From JAGLWP01 sp964444095 (GTDB taxonomy: Archaea > Nanobdellota > Nanobdellia > Pacearchaeales > GW2011-AR1), in assembly GCA_964444095.1 (NCBI GenBank), contig CAYUEW010000004.1, positions 1 through 33,724 on the forward strand: a DNA stretch of 33,724 nt, read 5' to 3'. The stretch's first letter is position 1, and each line of letters begins with the position of its first letter. A program made the position numbers and the translations under genes. Of this stretch, positions 1 through 6,622 are shown one piece after another. A model generated the notes under the pieces. It saw only the letters and a program-made list of their open reading frames with translations, was not told where the DNA came from and did no database searches.

Positions 1-40
1 GAAGATCATGGTGTCCGGGGTTCGACCCCCCGAGGTCCCA
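1..40 (+). tRNA. tRNA-Phe (GAA), 3' part only
   Basis: The 3' half of a tRNA enters at the window edge. Reading back from the end: discriminator A40, acceptor strand 33-39, a 5-bp T stem (16-20 with 28-32) closing a TTCGACC loop (21-27), a five-base variable loop (11-15) and an anticodon-stem strand (6-10). In this register bases 1-3 are the anticodon GAA, followed by GA, the pattern of tRNA-Phe. CCA is not encoded, and a TTTT run follows. The 5' half is outside the window, so the identity rests on loop phasing only. Confidence 0.75.
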
Positions 41-44
41 TTTT
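41..44 (+). terminator. short T run after the tRNA
   Basis: TTTT directly follows the tRNA discriminator base. Short T runs commonly end archaeal tRNA transcripts. Confidence 0.4.
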
Positions 45-51
45 AAAAACT

Positions 52-59
52 TTTATAAA
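52..59 (+). promoter_or_regulatory. TATA box for the gene at 81
   Basis: TTTATAAA centred 25.5 nt before the ATG at 81, which predicts a leaderless transcript. Confidence 0.6.
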
Positions 60-80
60 CAAAGTTTAATTAAATTAAAT

Positions 81-341
81 ATGGTAGAAAAAGAAGGTGT
101 TGGAAATGGTCTTGGAACTTCTGGGTTTACCCTCGGTGTTTTGAGTATAATTTTTGCTGGATGGATGGGAGTTATAATTTCAGTAGTTGGAGGAATCTTT
201 TGTTATGTTCAACAAAAAAATAAAAAAATGAGAATTTCCAAAGTAGGTTTAGTTCTTAACATTATTGGATTTGTCATAAGTATTTTATTCATATTCTTAT
301 ATTCAACGGTGCTCGCACCGTTACTTGAAGGACTTGCTTAA
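81..341 (+). CDS. small two-helix membrane protein, DUF4190-like
   Basis: An 86-residue protein with two hydrophobic segments, about residues 13-43 and 54-80, separated by a short basic stretch (QQKNKKMRISK). The Gly-rich first helix followed by a lysine linker and a second G-L-V-x-N-I helix resembles the DUF4190 group of small membrane proteins, whose function is unknown. The ATG is supported by a TATA box at the usual distance in this window. The next gene begins one base after its stop, so the two are probably co-transcribed. Family assignment is by pattern only. Confidence 0.6.
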   Translation: MVEKEGVGNGLGTSGFTLGVLSIIFAGWMGVIISVVGGIFCYVQQKNKKMRISKVGLVLNIIGFVISILFIFLYSTVLAPLLEGLA

Positions 342-342
342 A

Positions 343-900
343 ATGAACAAAAAAGCTGCAATGGAAATGTCTGTAGGAACTATTGTTACTATTGTTCTTC
401 TTATGGCAGTTTTAGTTATGGGAATTTTCTTAGTTCAAAAAATATTCAAAAGTGCTACTGGCGCGGTTGATGCTGTTGACCAAGAAGTTCAATCAGAGAT
501 AACAAAACTTTTTGCTGAAGAAGGCGCGGCTTTAGCAGTTTATCCTACTTCTCGACAAATAACTTTAAAGAAGGGGGATGACCCGAAGGGATTTGCATTT
601 TCAGTGAAAAACGTAGATGATGCAAACACAATAAAATTCGGTTATACTACTACAGCAAATGACCAAGATACAAGTTTTGCAAAATGTGGAAGTACATTTA
701 CAAAAGCAAAGGCAGAAAGTTATCTTCTTGGGGGTGCAGGAAGTTTCACATTGGGGGGAGGAAATGCTCTTGATTTACCAAGGTTGGTTAAATTTGATGT
801 TCCAGAAACAGCTCCACCTTGCACAATTATTTATGAATTAACTATACGAAAAGCTGGTGAAGATTGGAAAACGGTAGATATTTTTGTAACAATTGGATAA
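343..900 (+). CDS. pilin-like single-anchor surface protein
   Basis: A 185-residue protein with N terminus MNKKAAMEMSVGTIV followed by one long hydrophobic helix (about residues 10-30), then a soluble domain with two Cys near the middle (KCGSTF) and one near the end (PPCTII). The short basic head, small residues and helix match class III (prepilin-like) signal regions, and proteins with this N-terminal pattern are common in Woesearchaeota/Pacearchaeota. ATG 343 is preferred over an in-frame TTG at 325, which lies inside the upstream gene. No pilus ATPase or prepilin peptidase is visible nearby, so a role in a filament or as an anchored surface protein is inference. Confidence 0.6.
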   Translation: MNKKAAMEMSVGTIVTIVLLMAVLVMGIFLVQKIFKSATGAVDAVDQEVQSEITKLFAEEGAALAVYPTSRQITLKKGDDPKGFAFSVKNVDDANTIKFGYTTTANDQDTSFAKCGSTFTKAKAESYLLGGAGSFTLGGGNALDLPRLVKFDVPETAPPCTIIYELTIRKAGEDWKTVDIFVTIG

Positions 901-905
901 AACAT

Positions 906-913
906 TTTAAAAA
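906..913 (+). promoter_or_regulatory. TATA box for the cysS-RuBisCO operon
   Basis: TTTAAAAA centred 25.5 nt before the ATG at 935. It is only about 16 nt from the alternative ATG at 926, so it favours 935 as the start. Confidence 0.55.
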
Positions 914-934
914 ATACTCTTTCTTATGAATGTT

Positions 935-2323
935 ATGCCTATTCAAATCTATAATACATTAACAAGAGAGAAAGAAGAATTTGAACCGATTAAAAAAAAC
1001 CATGTCGGAATTTATTCGTGTGGACCGACAGTTTATTGGTATCAACATATAGGGAATTTGCGGACTTATGTTTCTAATGATTTGATAAAACGGATTTTTT
1101 TGTATAATGGATATAAAGTTAAACATATTATAAACGTTACAGACGTGGGACATTTGACTTCTGATGCAGACACAGGCGAGGACAAAATGGAGCGGGCTGC
1201 CAAAAAAGAAGGAAAAAAAGCCTCTGAAATTGCGGCGCATTATTTTGATGTTTTCAAAAAAGATTTAGATAAATTAAATATTCTCGAGCCGAATGTTTGG
1301 CCAAAAGCGAGCGAGCATATTAAAGAACAAATTGCATTAGTAAAAACCTTAGAAAAAAAAGGCTATACTTATAAGACAAAAGATGGAATTTATTTTGATA
1401 CATCTAAATTAGAAGATTATGGCAAACTTGCTCGATTGAACGTGGTAAAATTGCAGGCAGGTAAAAGGATAGATATTGGAGATAAAAAAAATAAAACGGA
1501 TTTTGCGCTGTGGAAATTTTCAGATAAGCCTGGTGTGAGACAACAAGAATGGAAATCTCCTTGGGGTTTGGGTTTTCCTGGTTGGCACATTGAATGTTCT
1601 GCTATGTCTTCGAAATATCTTGGGAAACAGTTTGATATTCATACGGGTGGACAAGAACATATCCCCGTTCATCATACAAATGAAATTGCACAAAGTGAAT
1701 GCGCGTTTGGAAAAAAGCAGTGGGTGAATTATTGGATTCATTTTGCATGGTTATTATTCAAAGGCAAAAAGGTTAGCAAAAGTGGAGGAGGACTTTACAC
1801 ACTTTCACAATTAGAAGAAAAAGAATATGATGCCTTGGCACTTAGATATTTATGTTTGACAACTCATTATAGAAAGCCATTGAATTTCACAGTAGAAATT
1901 TTGAATTCTGCGATGAGAAGCTATTTGCGGTTGAAAAAAATAGTTATAGAATTGAAAAAGAGCAAAGAGAAAAAGAACAAGAAAAATATTGAAACTGTGA
2001 AAAAACAATTTTTAGAAATTATAAATAATGATTTTAATACTTCGCGAGGGTTGTCTTTTTTATGGGAAATTCTAAGAGATGACAGATTAAATGATTCTGA
2101 AAAATATGAATTAGCTTTGGATTTTGATAAGGTTTTTGGATTGAGATTAGATGAGGAAAAAGAAATTAAAATTCCTAAGGAAATTCAGAAACTTGTTGAC
2201 GAAAGAGAAGAAGCGAGGAAGATAAAAGATTGGAAAAACGCAGATGAATTACGAGAGAAAATTAATAAAGCAGGATATGTTTTGAATGATACAAAAGAGG
2301 GAGTTGAGATAAAAAATGTTTGA
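935..2323 (+). CDS. cysS: cysteinyl-tRNA synthetase
   Basis: Class I aminoacyl-tRNA synthetase that charges tRNA-Cys in the cytoplasm. With ATG 935 it has 462 residues, a usual length. Visible signatures are the HIGN motif (38-41), the family block YSCGPTVY around Cys29, GWHIECSAMS, HTGGQEHIPVHHTNE and the KVSKS signature loop (279-283). Cys29, Cys221, His246 and Glu250 fall where the catalytic zinc ligands are in the E. coli enzyme. The C-terminal R-x-x-K-x-W-x-x-A-D-x-L-R-E helix is typical of the anticodon region. An ATG at 926 is also possible, but the TATA spacing and the family-like start MPIQIYNTLTR favour 935. Its stop overlaps the next small gene. Confidence 0.95.
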   Translation: MPIQIYNTLTREKEEFEPIKKNHVGIYSCGPTVYWYQHIGNLRTYVSNDLIKRIFLYNGYKVKHIINVTDVGHLTSDADTGEDKMERAAKKEGKKASEIAAHYFDVFKKDLDKLNILEPNVWPKASEHIKEQIALVKTLEKKGYTYKTKDGIYFDTSKLEDYGKLARLNVVKLQAGKRIDIGDKKNKTDFALWKFSDKPGVRQQEWKSPWGLGFPGWHIECSAMSSKYLGKQFDIHTGGQEHIPVHHTNEIAQSECAFGKKQWVNYWIHFAWLLFKGKKVSKSGGGLYTLSQLEEKEYDALALRYLCLTTHYRKPLNFTVEILNSAMRSYLRLKKIVIELKKSKEKKNKKNIETVKKQFLEIINNDFNTSRGLSFLWEILRDDRLNDSEKYELALDFDKVFGLRLDEEKEIKIPKEIQKLVDEREEARKIKDWKNADELREKINKAGYVLNDTKEGVEIKNV

Positions 2324-2438
2324 TGATTTAAATAAAAATTGTCCTTGTGTTGAGACGAGTTGCCCAAGACATGGAAATTGTATTGCGTGTCAAGAGCATC
2401 ATCATAAAAGAGGGGAGAAAACAAGTTGCGAAAAATGA
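2316..2438 (+). CDS. 40-residue Cys/His-rich peptide
   Basis: A short frame reading MFDDLNKNCPCVETSCPRHG, then NCIACQEHHHKRGEKTSCEK. It has six Cys (9, 11, 16, 22, 25, 38) and four His (19, 28-30) in 40 residues, a pattern that suggests metal, probably zinc, binding. The CPC...CPRHGxCxxCxxHH layout recalls short bacterial Cys-rich cytosolic proteins of unknown function. The ATG lies inside the last codons of cysS (overlap 2316-2323), and its TGA shares an ATGA with the next gene, so it is embedded in a translationally coupled operon. Function is unknown. Cys density and precise junctions argue that it is real. Confidence 0.75.
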   Translation: MFDDLNKNCPCVETSCPRHGNCIACQEHHHKRGEKTSCEK

Positions 2439-2917
2439 AAAAAAAGAACATTGAATTGATTAGGGATATTCTTTTAGATATAATTTTTATAGTGATAATT
2501 ATAATTTTTATAAATTCTATTGTAGAAAATTTTAAGATTTTAGGACTTGCATTTTTATTATTCTGTGCTAATTACCTTATTATCGTTTTACATGAGAGGA
2601 AATATAAAAAGAAAAATTTTCCATATAAACCTTACAAAAGCAAGAAGAAAATTTCAAAAAGGATTTTGATTGGAATGCTAGCGGGATTACATTATAGCTT
2701 CTTTATTGGCAATTACAATCATAAAAAATATAATACTCAGGTAAGGTATCCAGAAACAATTGAGTGTTTTTTTGGGAATGTCTCTCAAATGATAATCTTA
2801 CTTCTTTACCTCTGGATATCTGTAACCATATTTAAAAGAATCGGATATTATTCATTATTGTTCATGGTTATTCCAATAATCACAAGTATCACCAGTCTTA
2901 TAATTCACAAAAAATGA
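2435..2917 (+). CDS. unknown membrane protein in the RuBisCO operon
   Basis: A 160-residue protein with hydrophobic segments at roughly residues 8-28, 32-48, 72-88, 112-130 and 135-155, and a very basic cytoplasmic-type loop (about 50-72, HERKYKKKNFPYKPYKSKKK). I do not recognise a family. The start is ATG 2435, sharing ATGA with the upstream peptide; an in-frame TTG at 2426 is less likely. Its own stop shares ATGA with the RuBisCO start at 2914, so the three products are probably made together. Whether it has any role in nucleotide or CO2 metabolism cannot be read from the sequence. Confidence 0.65.
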   Translation: MKKKNIELIRDILLDIIFIVIIIIFINSIVENFKILGLAFLLFCANYLIIVLHERKYKKKNFPYKPYKSKKKISKRILIGMLAGLHYSFFIGNYNHKKYNTQVRYPETIECFFGNVSQMIILLLYLWISVTIFKRIGYYSLLFMVIPIITSITSLIIHKK

Positions 2918-4170
2918 AAAAAGAGTTTGAATTTATAAATTTAAAATATGTGCCAAAGAATGATTTGGTTTGTTTATTTAGGGTGACTCCTGCAAAAAAT
3001 CTTAATATGAAAAAAGCAGCGAACACTGTTGCTCTTGAGTCAAGCGTTGGAACATGGACAGATGTTAAAGCACAAGATTATGTCAAAAAACTTGGAGCCA
3101 AAGTTTTTTCTATCAAAGGCAAATACATTAAAGTTGCTTATCCAGAAGGTTTGTTTGAAACAGACAATGTCCCAAATATCTTATCTTCGATTGCAGGAAA
3201 TATTATGGGAATGAAAGCAGTCAAAGCGATTCGATTAGAAGACGTTAGTTTTCCTAAATCAATTTTGAAAAGTTACAAGGGACCAAGATATGGCATTAAG
3301 GGTGTGAGAAAAATGTTGAAAGTTAAGGGTCGTCCATTGGTTGGAACTATTATTAAACCCAAACTCGGACTTGTAACAAAACATCATGCCCAATCTGCTT
3401 ATGAATCTTGGATGGGGGGATGCGACATTGTTAAAGATGATGAAAATCTTGCGAGCCAAAAATTTAATACATTTGAAGAAAGAATTGCGAGGACATTGGA
3501 AAAAGCACACAAGGCCGAAGAAGAAACAGGGGAAAAGAAAGCATATCTTGTGAACGTGACTGCTGAGACAAAAGAAATGATGAAACGTGCGCAGATTGTT
3601 GAAGACTTGGGAGGCAAGTATGTAATGATTGATATTTTAACTGCTGGTTGGGCAGCTTTACAAACTCTTCGTGAAGGAAATTTTAAATTAGCTATTCATG
3701 CTCATCGTGCCATGCATGCTGCGTTCGACAGAAATCCAGAGCATGGAATAAATATGATGGTGCTTGCAGATTTCGCGAGACTCATCGGTGTTGACCAAAT
3801 TCATATTGGAACTGGGATTGGAAAATTAGAAGGCGACATTGAAGACATTGAAGATTTGGCTGAAGAAATTTCTTTGCAGGATGTTAAAACAACACATAAA
3901 CGATTGCAACAGAATTGGGCTCGGATAAAATCAGTTTTTCCGGTTTCTTCTGGAGGTTTGCATCCAGGACATGTTCCATTTTTAATTAAACATTTAGGAA
4001 AAGAATTAGTTATCCAGGCGGGTGGTGGAATTCATGGACATCCCCAAGGAACCCGTGCTGGGGCAGTTGCAATGCGACAAGCTGTTGACGCAGTGATGAA
4101 AAAGAAAACCTTAAAAGAATATTCTAAAACACATGAAGAATTAAGAGAAGCTCTAAAGAAGTGGACGTAA
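2914..4170 (+). CDS. rbcL: ribulose-bisphosphate carboxylase large subunit, form III-type
   Basis: A 418-residue RuBisCO. In archaea, form III enzymes carboxylate RuBP derived from AMP/nucleoside breakdown to give 3-phosphoglycerate. By alignment to the spinach enzyme all main active-site positions appear present: Glu42, Thr47 and Trp48 (E60/T65/W66), Asn96 (N123), Lys148 and Lys150 (K175/K177), the carbamylated Lys174 with Asp176 and Glu177 (K201/D203/E204), His264-Arg265 (H294/R295), His297 (H327), loop-6 Lys304 in GKLEG (K334), Ser346 (S379) and the phosphate-binding QAGGGIHGHP. It therefore looks catalytically competent. Length and sequence fit form III; sub-form (III-a, III-b, II/III or III-like) needs a tree. 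AMP phosphorylase and ribose-1,5-bisphosphate isomerase are not in the window. Its start overlaps the upstream gene by four bases. Confidence 0.95.
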   Translation: MKKEFEFINLKYVPKNDLVCLFRVTPAKNLNMKKAANTVALESSVGTWTDVKAQDYVKKLGAKVFSIKGKYIKVAYPEGLFETDNVPNILSSIAGNIMGMKAVKAIRLEDVSFPKSILKSYKGPRYGIKGVRKMLKVKGRPLVGTIIKPKLGLVTKHHAQSAYESWMGGCDIVKDDENLASQKFNTFEERIARTLEKAHKAEEETGEKKAYLVNVTAETKEMMKRAQIVEDLGGKYVMIDILTAGWAALQTLREGNFKLAIHAHRAMHAAFDRNPEHGINMMVLADFARLIGVDQIHIGTGIGKLEGDIEDIEDLAEEISLQDVKTTHKRLQQNWARIKSVFPVSSGGLHPGHVPFLIKHLGKELVIQAGGGIHGHPQGTRAGAVAMRQAVDAVMKKKTLKEYSKTHEELREALKKWT

Positions 4171-4198
4171 GTCCAGTTTTTCTATAAACATCTCAAAC

Positions 4199-4206
4199 TT
4201 TATAAA
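4199..4206 (+). promoter_or_regulatory. TATA box for the NFACT-R gene
   Basis: TTTATAAA centred 25.5 nt before the ATG at 4228. Confidence 0.6.
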
Positions 4207-4227
4207 AAGGAAAGTCTAATTATTAAA

Positions 4228-4596
4228 ATGAAATTCAGAGAATTTGAAACAAAGTCTGGCGTGAAGATTCTTTTAGGGAAAGACGCGAAAAGCAACGAAG
4301 AACTTGTGAAGCAGTTTCAGGAAAAAGAAAATATAATTTTACACACTGCTGCTCCGGGTAGTCCTTTTTGTGTTATTGAAAGTTTGAATCCGAGAAGAAA
4401 AGACATTAAAGACGCAACAACTGTTTGTGCAAGTTACAGTCAAGACTGGAGAGATAACCACAATGATGTAAAAGTTCATGCATTTATTGGGAAAGATGTC
4501 TACAAAGAAAAGAAAATGAAACTGGGAACGTTCGGCATTAAAAAAAAGAAAGTAATTAAAGCGAAAAGGCGAGATATAGAAAGATGGAAAAAATAG
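4228..4596 (+). CDS. stand-alone NFACT-R (DUF814) domain protein
   Basis: A 122-residue protein matching the C-terminal RNA-binding NFACT-R/DUF814 domain of Rqc2/NEMF/RqcH-type proteins: GKDAKSNEELVKQF near residues 17-30 and LHTAAPGSPFCVIES near 38-52. In full-length members this domain belongs to factors that bind stalled large ribosomal subunits; here the N-terminal domains are absent and only a basic tail follows (KKKKVIKAKRRDIERWKK). It overlaps the YhbY-like gene by 13 nt and precedes ribosomal-protein genes, consistent with a ribosome-linked RNA-binding role. The biochemical role of stand-alone versions is not established. Confidence 0.85.
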   Translation: MKFREFETKSGVKILLGKDAKSNEELVKQFQEKENIILHTAAPGSPFCVIESLNPRRKDIKDATTVCASYSQDWRDNHNDVKVHAFIGKDVYKEKKMKLGTFGIKKKKVIKAKRRDIERWKK

Positions 4597-4832
4597 GACG
4601 AATGCAATTAGGAAAACAAGGATTAACAGAAAATTTTATCGAAACTCTGAAACAACAATTTGATAGGTGCCGAAATGTGCGGGTTTCTGTTTTAAAATCT
4701 GCTGGACACGATAAAGCCAAAGTAAAAGAATATTCAGAAAAGATTCTTGAAGGATTGGGAAATAATTATACTGCAAAAGTTGTAGGATTTACTATTTTCT
4801 TTAAGAAATGGCGGAAACCGGTTAGAAACTAG
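4584..4832 (+). CDS. YhbY/CRM-type RNA-binding protein
   Basis: An 82-residue protein resembling archaeal YhbY (CRS1-YhbY, CRM domain) proteins: MQLGKQGLTENFIETLKQQF near residues 7-26 carries the conserved Gly-K-x-Gly-(L/I)-T-x-x-x-I pattern, followed by a basic region and the C-terminal VGFTIFFKKWRKP strand and tail. CRM proteins bind RNA; bacterial YhbY associates with pre-50S particles. It overlaps the NFACT-R gene by 13 nt, and YhbY-like genes near eS19 are a known archaeal arrangement. This supports a ribosome-assembly role. Confidence 0.8.
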   Translation: MEKIGRMQLGKQGLTENFIETLKQQFDRCRNVRVSVLKSAGHDKAKVKEYSEKILEGLGNNYTAKVVGFTIFFKKWRKPVRN

Positions 4833-4850
4833 AATTTTAATACAATAATT

Positions 4851-4858
4851 CTTAAAAA
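4851..4858 (+). promoter_or_regulatory. TATA-like box for the gene at 4880
   Basis: CTTAAAAA centred 25.5 nt before the ATG at 4880; this supports the unknown gene as real. Confidence 0.5.
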
Positions 4859-4879
4859 GAAAATTCTCATTAAATAAGC

Positions 4880-5191
4880 ATGATTCCATATGAAAAAGGT
4901 AGAATTGCTTATGAAGATTCTGAAATAGAAGTAAGATCTAACCCAAATGACCCAGAAGGATATGCATTACATATAAAAAAGTCTGTAAAATGTTTTTGTA
5001 TTCCAAGAGACTGCCTAGAAGGAATTGCTTCAGCAAATAGAGATAATGCAAGGATTCTAATTGAAAGATTACTGCCTTCATTTATTAGGTGGGAAGATAT
5101 AATTGGAGAGAGTAATCTCACCTCAGACAATATTGTTTCTGCTTTGACGAAAACACACATAAATGAAGAAAAAAGAATGAGTGAGTTGTAA
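4880..5191 (+). CDS. hypothetical protein, 103 residues
   Basis: An acidic-to-neutral soluble protein with no signal peptide or membrane helix. It has beta-like segments (RIAYEDSEIEVRS, YALHIKKSVKCFCIP) and a helical C-terminal half (RDNARILIERLLPSF). A Cys-x-Cys (KCFCIP) is near residue 38. I do not recognise a family. A TATA-like box at the exact window spacing supports the start. It has its own promoter and is followed by the TATA box of the ribosomal operon, so it is probably monocistronic. Confidence 0.55.
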   Translation: MIPYEKGRIAYEDSEIEVRSNPNDPEGYALHIKKSVKCFCIPRDCLEGIASANRDNARILIERLLPSFIRWEDIIGESNLTSDNIVSALTKTHINEEKRMSEL

Positions 5192-5199
5192 TAATAACT

Positions 5200-5207
5200 T
5201 TTATAAA
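5200..5207 (+). promoter_or_regulatory. TATA box for the eS19-eL39-eL31 operon
   Basis: TTTATAAA with expected transcription start near 5229, leaving a leader of about 45 nt before the ATG at 5274. This differs from the leaderless pattern of most genes here. Confidence 0.55.
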
Positions 5208-5235
5208 CTAACTTCAGTAAATAATTTTAGGTAAA

Positions 5236-5265
5236 TCGTATAACGAATCTATTGCTGTAAAGCAA
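5236..5265 (+). promoter_or_regulatory. two small hairpins in the eS19 leader
   Basis: TCGT-ATA-ACGA (5236-5246) and TTGCT-GTAA-AGCAA (5252-5265) are perfect inverted repeats; the second closes a GNRA-type tetraloop and ends 8 nt before the eS19 ATG. They could take part in translational control of the ribosomal operon. This is inference; short hairpins can occur by chance in AT-rich DNA. Confidence 0.3.
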
Positions 5266-5273
5266 GCCATAAA

Positions 5274-5699
5274 ATGAATAAAATATATGAATTAGATGCT
5301 CAAGAATATAATTTGAAATTAGCTGAAGCCTTGAAAGAAATTCCTGAATTTGAAGCACCAGAATGGGTGAAATTTGTGAAGTCCTCCCCTAGTAAAGAAA
5401 GGCCAATTGATGAAGAAGATTTTTGGTATAAACGGGCTGCGGGTATTTTAAAACAAGTTTACAAAAGAAAATTTCTTGGAGTAAATCGTCTTAGAACAAA
5501 ATATGGAAGTAAAAAAAATCGTGGGTCTGCACCAGAAAAATTTGTAAAAGCAGGAGGAAAAATTATTCGAACAATTTTACAACAAGCAGATACTGCAGGT
5601 TTTACTGAAATTATCAAACCAAATAAAGGAGTTAAAAGTCAAAGGCCAGGAAGAGCACTCACAGAAAAAGGGAAAAACTTTTTGGAGGAATTAAAATAA
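5274..5699 (+). CDS. rps19e: ribosomal protein eS19
   Basis: A 141-residue small-subunit protein of the archaeal/eukaryotic eS19 family. Visible hallmarks are the N-terminal A-L-K-x-I-P-E-x-x-x-P-x-W-x-x-x-V segment, the DEEDFWYKRAAGILKQVY block (about 48-65), the GVNRLRTKYGSKKNRGSAPE loop (about 74-93) and the C-terminal GRALTEKGKNFL. In other organisms eS19 is needed for 18S/16S rRNA maturation and sits on the small-subunit head. The next gene starts at the base after its stop. The leader holds small hairpins. Confidence 0.95.
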   Translation: MNKIYELDAQEYNLKLAEALKEIPEFEAPEWVKFVKSSPSKERPIDEEDFWYKRAAGILKQVYKRKFLGVNRLRTKYGSKKNRGSAPEKFVKAGGKIIRTILQQADTAGFTEIIKPNKGVKSQRPGRALTEKGKNFLEELK

Positions 5700-5903
5700 A
5701 TGGGAATTAAAAACGCAGAGAAAAAAACTAAACTTGCAAAAGCTGGAAGGCAAACTAAGTGGGCTCCTGTTTGGATTGTTTTGAAAAAATATGGTGTTGG
5801 CAAAAGAATCCATCCTTCTTCAACAACAAGACATAGAAGAAATTGGAGACGAACTAAACTTCATATTAAACCAAGGAAGCAGAGGAAATCTCACTTCGGA
5901 TAA
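5700..5903 (+). CDS. rpl39e: ribosomal protein eL39, extended
   Basis: A 67-residue basic protein matching eL39: K-L-A-K-A-x-R-Q-x-x-x-x-P-V-W-I-V-L-K near residues 11-29 and RHRRNWRRTKLHI near 44-56. The usual length is about 51 residues; here there are a few extra residues at the N terminus, an insertion around GVGKRIHPSSTT and a basic tail of about 11 residues. eL39 lines the peptide exit tunnel of the large subunit. It abuts eS19 (no gap) and is 5 nt from eL31. In many archaea a PDCD5/TFAR19 gene sits between eS19 and eL39; it is absent here. Confidence 0.9.
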   Translation: MGIKNAEKKTKLAKAGRQTKWAPVWIVLKKYGVGKRIHPSSTTRHRRNWRRTKLHIKPRKQRKSHFG

Positions 5904-5908
5904 ATAAA

Positions 5909-6613
5909 ATGACACAAAACACAAAACCATATAACCCAAGTAAAGGAGCGCAACCAACCCTCCAAAAAGGAGAGTTAAAAAGCCCTATTACTGGGAAGTC
6001 TGTCCCTAAAATCCCACGAAAATCTAAAAGAAAAACTGAAATCAAAACAGAAAAAGTTGAAAGAGAATATGTAATTCCATTGAGAGAAAAAGTTAGGGTT
6101 GTTCCAAGATATAAGAAAACTAACAAAGCAGTTAAAACTGTTAAAGAATTCTTAGCGAGACACATGAAAGTTAGGGATAGAGATTTAAATAAAATTAAGA
6201 TTGATAAATATTTGAACGAGGTATTGTGGTTTAGGGGAATAAGAAAACCCCCTCATAAAATTAAAGTTAAAGCAGTTAAAGAAGGCGACATTATTCGTGC
6301 TGAATTAGCAGATATGCCGGACGCATTGAAATTTAAGAAAGCAAGAGAAGAAAAAAGATTGAAAAAAGCTAGGGAAATTTTAGAAGGAAAGAAATCTAAG
6401 ATAGAAAAAGCTAAAGAGGATGTGGAAAAACCTACAGAAGAAAAAAAGGTTGATACCCTAAAGGACATAAATGAAAAAGAAAAGAAGTCTGCTGTTGTTG
6501 AAGCTGGTGCGAAGATGGAAAAAGCTGCTTCTCAAAAAGCAAAACACGCCACACAAGCAGCAGGAAAAGCAACCAAACAAAAACATCAAGTTAGAAAAGC
6601 TTTAGCTAAATAA
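5909..6613 (+). CDS. rpl31e: ribosomal protein eL31 with long terminal extensions
   Basis: The eL31 core lies at about residues 51-137 (EREYVIPLREK, KTVKEFLARHMKV, KIDKYLNEVLWFRG, KPPHKIKVKAVKEGDIIRAEL). The family is usually about 80-125 residues; this protein has 234. Before the core is a Pro/Lys/Gly-rich, probably disordered stretch of 50 residues; after it comes a Lys/Glu/Ala-rich helical tail (about 138-234) ending in an alanine- and lysine-rich segment. eL31 lies near the tunnel exit of the large subunit. The extensions could bind rRNA or replace missing proteins; this is inference. It is the last clear gene of the ribosomal operon. Confidence 0.9.
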   Translation: MTQNTKPYNPSKGAQPTLQKGELKSPITGKSVPKIPRKSKRKTEIKTEKVEREYVIPLREKVRVVPRYKKTNKAVKTVKEFLARHMKVRDRDLNKIKIDKYLNEVLWFRGIRKPPHKIKVKAVKEGDIIRAELADMPDALKFKKAREEKRLKKAREILEGKKSKIEKAKEDVEKPTEEKKVDTLKDINEKEKKSAVVEAGAKMEKAASQKAKHATQAAGKATKQKHQVRKALAK

Positions 6614-6622
6614 TTTTATAAA

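Noticed and set aside
926..934. Upstream ATG for cysS adding three residues.
   Set aside because: The TATA box would be only about 16 nt away; ATG 935 fits the window spacing and the family N terminus. Not fully excluded.
2914..4170. A RuBisCO-like protein (form IV) without carboxylase activity.
   Set aside because: The carbamylated Lys, metal-binding Asp/Glu, loop-6 Lys and other active-site residues are all present.
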